From CBDCYS01 sp965226245 (GTDB lineage: Bacteria; Acidobacteriota; Terriglobia; Bryobacterales; UBA6623): DNA of 64,000 nt. Location of the stretch: NCBI GenBank assembly GCA_965226245.1, contig CBDDCL010000015.1, forward strand, positions 2,294,001 through 2,358,000, given 5' to 3'. Made by a program: the position numbers and the translations under genes. Shown one piece after another: positions 19,193 to 28,326 of the stretch. The notes under the pieces are model-generated. The model did not search any database, had not been told where the DNA came from, and saw only the letters and a list, made by a program, of their open reading frames with translations. Every line of letters begins with the position of its first letter. Position 1 is the stretch's first letter.

Positions 19193-20281
19193 GGTATTTA
19201 GTGATGACTCCAGTAGCCACAATATGTTGTGGTTGGGGGCAATGAAGGAGGACTACCCCCGAAACCTCGTCGAGTTGGAAGCTCGATTCTCGACCGAGGA
19301 GGCGTGCCGGGCTGTACCTGCTGAAGCTGCGCTGGCCGGAGGGGTTCGTGTGCCCGAAAGCTGTGGGATCCAGTCCTCATGGGCCAGCAAACGCAATCTG
19401 CTGCTCTGCGCCGACTGCGGTTACCAGGCCTCGGTGACGGCGGGCACGATTTTCCAGGACACCCGCAAGCCCTTGACGTTGTGGTTCCGGGCGGCTTGGT
19501 GGGTGACAACGCAAAAAGGTGGGGGCTCCAGCGCGCTGGAGCTTGCAGCGGGTCTTGGGTTTGGGTAGCTATGTAACTCGCCTGGACCTGGCTGCACAAG
19601 TGGCCGCCGCGCCATGGTGCGTATCCCAGTCAGCAATCGTGCTGGACCACGCTGCCGGGTTCGACCGACTCGCCGACGAAGGCCATCAAGCTATCCCCAG
19701 AGGCGTTCGGAATCGTGCGCATCCGAACTCGTCCGATGCCGGCGCCATCTTCCTCGGCCGCTACTACAATCAGCGCTTTCGCGTCGGTTTGGCGGCCCCG
19801 CACGCCCTCCTCCAGGGCTCCTAAGTAAGTCTCGTCAACCTCAACGCGCCCGCTGAGGCGATCACGTCCGGGCCGCACCATAGCGCGCCGAAGCTTGTGC
19901 AACCAAGTCCAGGCCGTCTTGTAGCTGAGGCCCAAACCCGCTGCAATCCCAATGCACTCGCCCCGTTCTTCTGGCTGGTGAGCCACCACATTGCTCGAAA
20001 CCAACTCTGGAGCGGCTTGCGGGTGTCTGGAAAGATTGTGCCTGCTGTCGCCGAAGGATGCCCGCAGCTTGCACACTGCAGCAGCACCGTGCGCACCGCC
20101 CAGGTTTTGTCATGCCCGCATCGCGGACAACGAAAACCCTCCGGCCAGCGGAGTTGACACAGATACTCCCGACAGGCCTCTCGCTAGCGAAACGCGCCTC
20201 GGCTCGGCCAAATTCCGGGGATAATCTTCCATCGCCCAAGATCCTACATCTTGGGGTCACCTGAGTCAAGTAAATACCCAT
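19193..20281. mobile_element. Hybrid IS1595: subtype 2 left half joined to subtype 1
   Basis: From 19193 to about 19619 the sequence follows the subtype-2 element in plus orientation with many one- to four-base additions. At GCGCCATGGTGCG it switches to the subtype-1 element in minus orientation and runs to its normal end at 20281. The right flank CTCAGAAA equals the left flank of the element at 18032. Neither transposase frame is complete: 19630-20096 encodes only subtype-1 fragments. It is either the product of recombination between two IS types or an assembly chimera. Confidence 0.65.
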
Positions 20282-20346
20282 CCTCAGAAAATCTTGAGTC
20301 GTCGTGGGGGAGAAGTGTGGTGCTCTTATGCACCCTATTAGGTTTA

Positions 20347-21374
20347 AATGGGGTATTTAGTTGACTCCAGTAGCCACAATATGTTGTGGTTGGGGGCATG
20401 AAGGAGGACTACCCCCGAAACCTCGTCGAGTTGGAAGCTCGATTCTCGACCGAGGAGGCGTGCCGGGAGTACCTGCTGAAGCTGCGCTGGCCGGAGGGGT
20501 TCGTGTGCCCGCGCTGTGGGATCCAGTCCTCATGGGCCAGCAAACGCAATCTGCTGCTCTGCGCCGACTGCGGTTACCAGGCCTCGGTGACGGCGGGCAC
20601 GATTTTCCAGGACACCCGCAAGCCCTTGACGTTGTGGTTCCGGGCGGCTTGGTGGGTGACAACGCAAAAAGGCGGGGCCAGCGCGCTGGAGTTGCAGCGG
20701 GTCTTGGGTTTGGGTAGCTATGTAACCGCCTGGACCTGGCTGCACAAGTTCCGCCGCGCCATGGTGCGCCCCGGTCGCAATCGGCTGGTCGGCCGGGTGG
20801 AGGTGGACGAAACGTATGTGGGCGGAGTCGAAGAGGGCGTCCGAGGTCGCGAAATGGTTGGCAAAGCGTTAGTTGCGGTTGCTGCCGAGGAGGATGGGCG
20901 CGGTATGGGTCGCATCCGGCTCCGTCGGATCGCGGATGCCTCAGCGGCGAGCTTGGAAGCCTTTGTCGAAGAAGCTATCCAACCTGGCAGCCTCGTGCAC
21001 ACCGACGGCTGGGAAGGCTATGCGGGATTGGAGAACAAAGGATACCGCCATGAAGTCACCGTGCTGCGCGGGAAGCGGCAATCGGCGAGTAAGCTGCTGC
21101 CGAGAGTCCATCGTGTCGCCTCTCTGCTAAAGCGCTGGCTGTTGGGGACCCACCAGGGGGCTGTCAGTCACGAGTATTTGGACTACTACCTGGACGAGTT
21201 CACGTTCCGCTTCAACCGGCGGACCTCACGGTCGCGCGGCAAACTTTTCTATCGCCTCCTCCAGCAGGCGGTCGCCGCCGACCCTGCTCCCTATAAGACA
21301 ATGGTCGAGGCCACCAGGGCCGGCACCCCCACCCCCAAGATGTAGTGGCTACTGGAGTCAACTAAATACCCCAT
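20347..21374 (+). mobile_element. IS1595 subtype 2, intact copy b
   Basis: The element has standard ends and is flanked by TAGGTTTA at 20339-20346 and 21375-21382. It lies ten codons into sulfatase-like gene 1, within its leader peptide. Confidence 0.93.
20398..21345 (+). CDS. IS1595-family transposase, subtype 2 (copy b)
   Basis: A complete 315-residue frame with zinc ribbon and ISXO2 core. I see no difference from copy a in the translated product. Confidence 0.95.
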   Translation: MKEDYPRNLVELEARFSTEEACREYLLKLRWPEGFVCPRCGIQSSWASKRNLLLCADCGYQASVTAGTIFQDTRKPLTLWFRAAWWVTTQKGGASALELQRVLGLGSYVTAWTWLHKFRRAMVRPGRNRLVGRVEVDETYVGGVEEGVRGREMVGKALVAVAAEEDGRGMGRIRLRRIADASAASLEAFVEEAIQPGSLVHTDGWEGYAGLENKGYRHEVTVLRGKRQSASKLLPRVHRVASLLKRWLLGTHQGAVSHEYLDYYLDEFTFRFNRRTSRSRGKLFYRLLQQAVAADPAPYKTMVEATRAGTPTPKM

Positions 21375-21382
21375 TAGGTTTA

Positions 21383-22058
21383 TTTGCTTGCTCAAGATGT
21401 AGTGGAAGAGGGGAGCTTGCTGATTTCGAGGGCGGGCTGAAGAATCACAACCTGATCATCATTGTGGTCGACGCGCTACGCGCGGATCATCTGGGCTGCT
21501 ACGGATACGCTCGAAATACTTCTCCATTCCTTGACGATCTGGCCAACGAGAGTATTGTCTTCGAAAAGGCACTCGCAAACTCGTCCTACACGCGGGAATC
21601 GATTTCATGCCTCTTTTCCGGACGCTTGCCGTCCAGCAGCGGTAGCTACGGCTACGGAGCGGTGCCCGCAGATCCAAATAAGAATCTCGGCGAACTATTT
21701 CGTAGGGCTGGGTACAAGACAGGCTTCCTCAGCACTACGGTCGTGCTCACAGATCGCGCCTTCACCGCTGGTTTCGATCACGTTGATCATTTGGTTACGG
21801 AATGGTCCGCCAGTGGCATGAGCTCACGACTTTCGGAGAAGGCACTTGAGTTCGTTCAAGAAACGGAAGGGCGAAAGTTCATGCTGTACCTTCATTATCT
21901 CGATCCCCATGCTCCTTATGACCCTCCGGAAGCACTGTACCTACGATATGCCGATGCCATCTTTCCCCATCGAACTTCGCTCTATGGCGTCGTCCGCAAG
22001 AGGCTTCCGCAGCTAATAGCAGATGGCTTTGGGCCGGGCGATCCGCGGTTTGAGGATG
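21383..22058 (+). pseudogene. Central piece of sulfatase-like gene 1
   Basis: This piece carries the first metal-binding motif (VVDALRADH), the nucleophile region, and LHYLDPHAPYDPPEALYLRY, the sulfatase substrate-pocket segment. It breaks at RFED, and the frame then runs into the IS end as DGVFS and stops. Restored, the reading is RFEDVLLRYDAEITDVDGGI, in frame with the piece from 24752. Confidence 0.82.
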
Positions 22059-22108
22059 ATGGGGTATTTAGTTGACTCCAGTAGCCACAATATGTTGTGG
22101 TTGGGGGC

Positions 22109-22699
22109 ATGAAGGAGGACTACCCCCGAAACCTCGTCGAGTTGGAAGCTCGATTCTCGACCGAGGAGGCGTGCCGGGAGTACCTGCTGAAGCTGCGCTG
22201 GCCGGAGGGGTTCGTGTGCCCGCGCTGTGGGATCCAGTCCTCATGGGCCAGCAAACGCAATCTGCTGCTCTGCGCCGACTGCGGTTACCAGGCCTCGGTG
22301 ACGGCGGGCACGATTTTCCAGGACACCCGCAAGCCCTTGACGTTGTGGTTCCGGGCGGCTTGGTGGGTGACAACGCAAAAAGGCGGGGCCAGCGCGCTGG
22401 AGTTGCAGCGGGTCTTGGGTTTGGGTAGCTATGTAACCGCCTGGACCTGGCTGCACAAGTTCCGCCGCGCCATGGTGCGCCCCGGTCGCAATCGGCTGGT
22501 CGGCCGGGTGGAGGTGGACGAAACGTATGTGGGCGGAGTCGAAGAGGGCGTCCGAGGTCGCGAAATGGTTGGCAAAGCGTTAGTTGCGGTTGCTGCCGAG
22601 GAGGATGGGCGCGGTATGGGTCGCATCCGGCTCCGTCGGATCGCGGATGCCTCAGCGGCGAGCTTGGAAGCCTTTGTCGAAGATGGGGTATTTAGTTGA
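22109..22699 (+). pseudogene. IS1595 transposase subtype 2, amino-terminal part (outer element)
   Basis: The first 191 residues are as in the intact copies, up to SLEAFVE. The next IS end then adds DGVFS and a stop. The rest of this gene is at 24333-24714. Confidence 0.9.
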
Positions 22700-22732
22700 C
22701 TCCAGTAGCCACAATATGTTGTGGTTGGGGGC

Positions 22733-23317
22733 ATGAAGGAGGACTACCCCCGAAACCTCGTCGAGTTGGAAGCTCGATTCTCGACCGAGGAGGCGTGCCG
22801 GGAGTACCTGCTGAAGCTGCGCTGGCCGGAGGGGTTCGTGTGCCCGCGCTGTGGGATCCAGTCCTCATGGGCCAGCAAACGCAATCTGCTGCTCTGCGCC
22901 GACTGCGGTTACCAGGCCTCGGTGACGGCGGGCACGATTTTCCAGGACACCCGCAAGCCCTTGACGTTGTGGTTCCGGGCGGCTTGGTGGGTGACAACGC
23001 AAAAAGGCGGGGCCAGCGCGCTGGAGTTGCAGCGGGTCTTGGGTTTGGGTAGCTATGTAACCGCCTGGACCTGGCTGCACAAGTTCCGCCGCGCCATGGT
23101 GCGCCCCGGTCGCAATCGGCTGGTCGGCCGGGTGGAGGTGGACGAAACGTATGTGGGCGGAGTCGAAGAGGGCGTCCGAGGTCGCGAAATGGTTGGCAAA
23201 GCGTTAGTTGCGGTTGCTGCCGAGGAGGATGGGCGCGGTATGGGTCGCATCCGGCTCCGTCGGATCGCGGATGCCTCAGCGGCGAGCTTGGAAGCCTTTG
23301 TCGAAGAAGGTATTTAG
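22733..23317 (+). pseudogene. IS1595 transposase subtype 2, amino-terminal part (duplicated unit)
   Basis: This is the duplicate of the preceding fragment. It ends EEGI and a stop at the junction with the next, slightly trimmed left end (AAGGTATTTAG instead of ATGGGGTATTTAG). Confidence 0.88.
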
Positions 23318-23354
23318 TTGACTCCAGTAGCCACAATATGTTGTGGTTGGGGGC

Positions 23355-24303
23355 ATGAAGGAGGACTACCCCCGAAACCTCGTCGAGTTGCTAAAGCTCG
23401 TTCTCGACCGAGGAGGCGTGCCGGGAGTACCTGCTGAAGCTGCGCTGGCCGGAGGGGTTCGTGTGCCCGCGCTGTGGGATCCAGTCCTCATGGGCCAGCA
23501 AACGCAATCTGCTGCTCTGCGCCGACTGCGGTTACCAGGCCTCGGTGACGGCGGGCACGATTTTCCAGGACACCCGCAAGCCCTTGACGTTGTGGTTCCG
23601 GGCGGCTTGGTGGGTGACAACGCAAAAAGGCGGGGCCAGCGCGCTGGAGTTGCAGCGGGTCTTGGGTTTGGGTAGCTATGTAACCGCCTGGACCTGGCTG
23701 CACAAGTTCCGCCGCGCCATGGTGCGCCCCGGTCGCAATCGGCTGGTCGGCCGGGTGGAGGTGGACGAAACGTATGTGGGCGGAGTCGAAGAGGGCGTCC
23801 GAGGTCGCGAAATGGTTGGCAAAGCGTTAGTTGCGGTTGCTGCCGAGGAGGATGGGCGCGGTATGGGTCGCATCCGGCTCCGTCGGATCGCGGATGCCTC
23901 AGCGGCGAGCTTGGAAGCCTTTGTCGAAGAAGCTATCCAACCTGGCAGCCTCGTGCACACCGACGGCTGGGAAGGCTATGCGGGATTGGAGAACAAAGGA
24001 TACCGCCATGAAGTCACCGTGCTGCGCGGGAAGCGGCAATCGGCGAGTAAGCTGCTGCCGAGAGTCCATCGTGTCGCCTCTCTGCTAAAGCGCTGGCTGT
24101 TGGGGACCCACCAGGGGGCTGTCAGTCACGAGTATTTGGACTACTACCTGGACGAGTTCACGTTCCGCTTCAACCGGCGGACCTCACGGTCGCGCGGCAA
24201 ACTTTTCTATCGCCTCCTCCAGCAGGCGGTCGCCGCCGACCCTGCTCCCTATAAGACAATGGTCGAGGCCACCAGGGCCGGCACCCCCACCCCCAAGATG
24301 TAG
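23355..24303 (+). pseudogene. IS1595 transposase subtype 2, inner copy with an early frameshift
   Basis: The inner copy differs near 23389-23402, reading GTTGCTAAAGCTCG where others read GTTGGAAGCTCG, with a net gain of one base. This shifts the frame after NLVEL. From CPRCG (about 23461) to the stop at 24303 the normal frame continues, so a shortened product lacking the extreme amino end is conceivable. Confidence 0.8.
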
Positions 24304-24332
24304 TGGCTACTGGAGTCAACTAAATACCCCAT

Positions 24333-24714
24333 TGTCGAAGAAGCTATCCAACCTGGCAGCCTCGTGCACACCGACGGCTGGGAAGGCTATGCGGGATTGG
24401 AGAACAAAGGATACCGCCATGAAGTCACCGTGCTGCGCGGGAAGCGGCAATCGGCGAGTAAGCTGCTGCCGAGAGTCCATCGTGTCGCCTCTCTGCTAAA
24501 GCGCTGGCTGTTGGGGACCCACCAGGGGGCTGTCAGTCACGGGTATTTGGACTACTACCTGGACGAGTTCACGTTCCGCTTCAACCGGCGGACCTCACGG
24601 TCGCGCGGCAAACTTTTCTATCGCCTCCTCCAGCAGGCGGTCGCCGCCGACCCTGCTCCCTATAAGACAATGGTCGAGGCCACCAGGGCCGGCACCCCCA
24701 CCCCCAAGATGTAG
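24333..24714 (+). pseudogene. IS1595 transposase subtype 2, carboxyl part of the outer element
   Basis: Residues from VEEAIQPGSLVHTDGW to the normal end are present. One substitution gives HGYLDYY where the other copies have HEYLDYY. It completes the fragment at 22109. Confidence 0.9.
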
Positions 24715-24751
24715 TGGCTACTGGAGTCAACTAAATACCCCATTGAGGATG

Positions 24752-25548
24752 TTCTGCTACGTTATGACGCCGAAATTACTGACGTCGACGGGGGGATCAA
24801 GAAGCTGTTCGAAGGGCTGGCACGTCTGCAGGTTCTTGATAACACCCTGGTGATATTAACTGCCGACCACGGAGAAGAATTCCTCGACCATGGTTTTGTC
24901 GAGCATGCCTGGACGCTCTACAACGAATCTCTTCATGTACCACTGATTTTCTGGACACGGCACTTATCTGAGCCGCGACGGGAGGAGGCGTGGGTGTCAC
25001 ATGTTGATCTATTGCCCACCTTGCTAGAAATCATGGAAATTTCTTACGATAATCCCAGCTTTGACGGAACCTCACTTTACACTACCGTTGGCAGCTTGAC
25101 TCAGTTTCGCGCTCCTTCGAAACCGCTGATTGCAGAACTCTTAATTAAACATCGCAATGTCTTGCGCGCCACGATCAAGGATGAATGGAAATACATCGCC
25201 GCACAGAGGTGGCTCACTCCGGAAGAGCGGGCGGAACTTTCGCAGGCGGAGAGAGACCTAATCAAAGAAATGTCGGCAGTACCATTCGATGTGTGGGGTC
25301 CTGTCGTGCACGAGGAGCTCTACAATCTCGAGGAAGACCCTTTGGAACAGAACAACCTGATCGACGTCAAACCGGAGAAACGGCAGGAACTGAGTCAAGT
25401 CCTTGCTGACTATCGGGTCTCCTACAAGAACGGGCTCGGAAAACCGCCACCTCAAGCCAGGCACCCGAGGCTCACCCAAAAGGAGATCGAGCGACTGCGT
25501 TCGCTGGGTTACCTGGGAAGAAAGCGGGAAACTGATTCGGGTCCCTAA
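24752..25548 (+). pseudogene. Carboxyl-terminal piece of sulfatase-like gene 1
   Basis: About 265 codons follow the IS nest, beginning VLLRYDAEITDVDGGIKKLFEGL. The piece holds the second metal-binding motif, TADHGEEFLDHGFVEHAWTLYNESLHVPLIFW, the WVSHVDLLPTLLE segment, and LYNLEEDPLEQNNL, a standard sulfatase carboxyl element. The frame is open to the natural stop at 25548. The second sulfatase-like gene starts 58 bases later. Confidence 0.85.
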
Positions 25549-25652
25549 CTCGAACAACTGGAAGAACCGAACAGCACGTTTGTAACCGAGGAGATCGGCT
25601 TAGTCATGAAAAGGTCTAAAAGAAAGCTGGATGCTACCGGCTATCTTCTTTT

Positions 25653-26679
25653 ATGGGGTATTTAGTTGACTCCAGTAGCCACAATATGTTGTGGTTGGGG
25701 GCATGAAGGAGGACTACCCCCGAAACCTCGTCGAGTTGGAAGCTCGATTCTCGACCGAGGAGGCGTGCCGGGAGTACCTGCTGAAGCTGCGCTGGCCGGA
25801 GGGGTTCGTGTGCCCGCGCTGTGGGATCCAGTCCTCATGGGCCAGCAAACGCAATCTGCTGCTCTGCGCCGACTGCGGTTACCAGGCCTCGGTGACGGCG
25901 GGCACGATTTTCCAGGACACCCGCAAGCCCTTGACGTTGTGGTTCCGGGCGGCTTGGTGGGTGACAACGCAAAAAGGCGGGGCCAGCGCGCTGGAGTTGC
26001 AGCGGGTCTTGGGTTTGGGTAGCTATGTAACCGCCTGGACCTGGCTGCACAAGTTCCGCCGCGCCATGGTGCGCCCCGGTCGCAATCGGCTGGTCGGCCG
26101 GGTGGAGGTGGACGAAACGTATGTGGGCGGAGTCGAAGAGGGCGTCCGAGGTCGCGAAATGGTTGGCAAAGCGTTAGTTGCGGTTGCTGCCGAGGAGGAT
26201 GGGCGCGGTATGGGTCGCATCCGGCTCCGTCGGATCGCGGATGCCTCAGCGGCGAGCTTGGAAGCCTTTGTCGAAGAAGCTATCCAACCTGGCAGCCTCG
26301 TGCACACCGACGGCTGGGAAGGCTATGCGGGATTGGAGAACAAAGGATACCGCCATGAAGTCACCGTGCTGCGCGGGAAGCGGCAATCGGCGAGTAAGCT
26401 GCTGCCGAGAGTCCATCGTGTCGCCTCTCTGCTAAAGCGCTGGCTGTTGGGGACCCACCAGGGGGCTGTCAGTCACGAGTATTTGGACTACTACCTGGAC
26501 GAGTTCACGTTCCGCTTCAACCGGCGGACCTCACGGTCGCGCGGCAAACTTTTCTATCGCCTCCTCCAGCAGGCGGTCGCCGCCGACCCTGCTCCCTATA
26601 AGACAATGGTCGAGGCCACCAGGGCCGGCACCCCCACCCCCAAGATGTAGTGGCTACTGGAGTCAACTAAATACCCCAT
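25653..26679 (+). mobile_element. IS1595 subtype 2, intact copy c
   Basis: A 1027-bp element with a perfect target duplication CTTCTTTT (25645-25652 and 26680-26687). It is inserted at codon 16 of sulfatase-like gene 2. Confidence 0.94.
25703..26650 (+). CDS. IS1595-family transposase, subtype 2 (copy c)
   Basis: A complete 315-residue frame with the same zinc ribbon and catalytic core as copy a. Confidence 0.95.
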   Translation: MKEDYPRNLVELEARFSTEEACREYLLKLRWPEGFVCPRCGIQSSWASKRNLLLCADCGYQASVTAGTIFQDTRKPLTLWFRAAWWVTTQKGGASALELQRVLGLGSYVTAWTWLHKFRRAMVRPGRNRLVGRVEVDETYVGGVEEGVRGREMVGKALVAVAAEEDGRGMGRIRLRRIADASAASLEAFVEEAIQPGSLVHTDGWEGYAGLENKGYRHEVTVLRGKRQSASKLLPRVHRVASLLKRWLLGTHQGAVSHEYLDYYLDEFTFRFNRRTSRSRGKLFYRLLQQAVAADPAPYKTMVEATRAGTPTPKM

Positions 26680-26759
26680 CTTCTTTTTATTGCGGTTTGC
26701 AGCTTCGCCATCGCACAACCGATCTACTCTCTGCTGTCGCTAAATGCTGATCTTCTTTT

Positions 26760-27794
26760 CTGGCGCATTTAGCTCGACTCCAGTTAGACCACAATATGTT
26801 GTGGTCCTCCTGGGGGCATGAAGGAGGACTACCCCCGAAACCTCGTCGAGTTGGAAGCTCGATTCTCGACCGAGGAGGCGTGCCGGGAGTACCTGCTGAA
26901 GCTGCGCTGGCCGGAGGGGTTCGTGTGCCCGCGCTGTGGGATCCAGTCCTCATGGGCCAGCAAACGCAATCTGCTGCTCTGCGCCGACTGCGGTTACCAG
27001 GCCTCGGTGACGGCGGGCACGATTTTCCAGGACACCCGCAAGCCCTTGACGTTGTGGTTCCGGGCGGCTTGGTGGGTGACAACGCAAAAAGGCGGGGCCA
27101 GCGCGCTGGAGTTGCAGCGGGTCTTGGGTTTGGGTAGCTATGTAACCGCCTGGACCTGGCTGCACAAGTTCCGCCGCGCCATGGTGCGCCCCGGTCGCAA
27201 TCGGCTGGTCGGCCGGGTGGAGGTGGACGAAACGTATGTGGGCGGAGTCGAAGAGGGCGTCCGAGGTCGCGAAATGGTTGGCAAAGCGTTAGTTGCGGTT
27301 GCTGCCGAGGAGGATGGGCGCGGTATGGGTCGCATCCGGCTCCGTCGGATCGCGGATGCCTCAGCGGCGAGCTTGGAAGCCTTTGTCGAAGAAGCTATCC
27401 AACCTGGCAGCCTCGTGCACACCGACGGCTGGGAAGGCTATGCGGGATTGGAGAACAAAGGATACCGCCATGAAGTCACCGTGCTGCGCGGGAAGCGGCA
27501 ATCGGCGAGTAAGCTGCTGCCGAGAGTCCATCGTGTCGCCTCTCTGCTAAAGCGCTGGCTGTTGGGGACCCACCAGGGGGCTGTCAGTCACGAGTATTTG
27601 GACTACTACCTGGACGAGTTCACGTTCCGCTTCAACCGGCGGACCTCACGGTCGCGCGGCAAACTTTTCTATCGCCTCCTCCAGCAGGCGGTCGCCGCCG
27701 ACCCTGCTCCCTATAAGACAATGGTCGAGGCCACCAGGGCCGGCACCCCCACCCCCAAGATGTAGTGGCTACTGGAGTCAACTAAATACCCCAT
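26760..27794 (+). mobile_element. IS1595 subtype 2, copy d with a blended left end
   Basis: The right half is normal and ends at 27794. The left 60 bases carry eight extra bases and substitutions (CTGGCGCATTTAGCTCGACT instead of ATGGGGTATTTAGTTGACT). These changes resemble the uninterrupted host gene seen at 27866-27920 (CTGGCGGATCGCTCGACACC). CTTCTTTT flanks it on both sides, and about 80 bases of flank right of copy c recur right of copy d. This looks like a duplicated or misassembled IS-plus-flank unit. Confidence 0.7.
26818..27765 (+). CDS. IS1595-family transposase, subtype 2 (copy d)
   Basis: An intact 315-residue frame from ATG at 26818, identical in translation to copy a. Only the DNA upstream of the start codon is abnormal. 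Confidence 0.88.
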   Translation: MKEDYPRNLVELEARFSTEEACREYLLKLRWPEGFVCPRCGIQSSWASKRNLLLCADCGYQASVTAGTIFQDTRKPLTLWFRAAWWVTTQKGGASALELQRVLGLGSYVTAWTWLHKFRRAMVRPGRNRLVGRVEVDETYVGGVEEGVRGREMVGKALVAVAAEEDGRGMGRIRLRRIADASAASLEAFVEEAIQPGSLVHTDGWEGYAGLENKGYRHEVTVLRGKRQSASKLLPRVHRVASLLKRWLLGTHQGAVSHEYLDYYLDEFTFRFNRRTSRSRGKLFYRLLQQAVAADPAPYKTMVEATRAGTPTPKM

Positions 27795-28326
27795 CTTCTT
27801 TTTATTGCGGGCAGCTTCGCCATCGCACAACCGATCCTCTCTGCTGTCGGAAAATGCTGAGTTTTGCCTGGCGGATCGCTCGACACCGTTGGACCTAATC
27901 GTAGTGGTCCTCGCCTGCTTGGCCTTGGAATTCCCAGCAACACTTGCACTTCCATGAGTTCCTTTTGTCGTTTTTTGGGTGGCGCCGGGCTTTGCCGCGC
28001 CATGCATCGTTTTATCCTGGGAGGCCTGCTGTTCGAGGTTTCCTGCCAGTTCTGAATCGAATAGGCGCCACGTCACCGTTGCTGACGATAGGCGCGGCGC
28101 ATCCTGGGCTTAGGAGTTTCCGTTGCAGTGGCGAGGGTCAGACTGCTGCAAGATTTCCTGGTACTCCTATCGGTGACTGGTATAATCTTTCCGCTCCTCT
28201 TTCTGTTTTTCACTCCCGTTTCACAAGATCCTCACCCCACAAAGGAATTACGAACTTGCAGAAATTGACGTTCGGGACGCACCGCCGATCATCCTCGTCG
28301 TCTTTGATGAGTTCAGCACTGTTGCT
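27795..28326 (+). pseudogene. Amino-terminal membrane region of sulfatase-like gene 2, frames broken
   Basis: Pieces in different frames read in order: FAIAQPI, SENAEFCLADRSTPLDLIVVVLACLALEFPATLAL, then MHRFILGGLLFEVSCQFLNRIGA, SPLLTIGAA, VAVARVRLLQDFLVLLSVTGIIFPLLFLFFTPVSQDPHP and finally EIDVRDAPPIILVVFDEF. Together they look like the multi-pass membrane domain found before some sulfatase-like domains. At least four one- or two-base shifts are needed within about 300 bases, unusually dense for natural decay beside such clean IS copies. Confidence 0.6.

Larger units (their letters stand above)
22059..24743 (+). mobile_element. Nest of IS1595 subtype 2 copies (self-insertion with tandem duplication)
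   Basis: The outer element has target duplication TGAGGATG (22051-22058 and 24744-24751). Its body is interrupted after TGTCGAAG (22675-22682); the same eight bases recur at 24333-24340, where the outer element resumes. Between them lie a 624-bp copy of the IS left part (22683-23306) and a nearly full copy (23307-24332). The simplest history is insertion of one copy into another, followed by unequal crossover between the two 624-bp left parts. Confidence 0.85.
20317..25548 (+). pseudogene. Sulfatase-like (alkaline phosphatase superfamily) lipoprotein gene 1, split by IS1595 insertions
   Basis: Removing the IS at 20347-21374 and the nest at 22059-24743, each with one target duplication, gives one continuous frame of about 500 codons. 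The start is GTG at 20317, after GGGGGAGAA, giving VVLLCTLLGLFAC, a lipoprotein-type leader ending at a cysteine. The superfamily metal motif is NLIIIVVDALRADHLGCYGY. The nucleophile segment is ANSSYTRESISCLFSGRLPS, without the Cys/Ser-x-Pro-x-Arg signature of formylglycine sulfatases. The second metal motif is LTADHGEEFLDHG. The tail LRSLGYLG is seen in many acidobacterial relatives. The likely role is a surface hydrolase or transferase acting on sulfate or phosphate esters. It is inactivated here. Confidence 0.8.
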
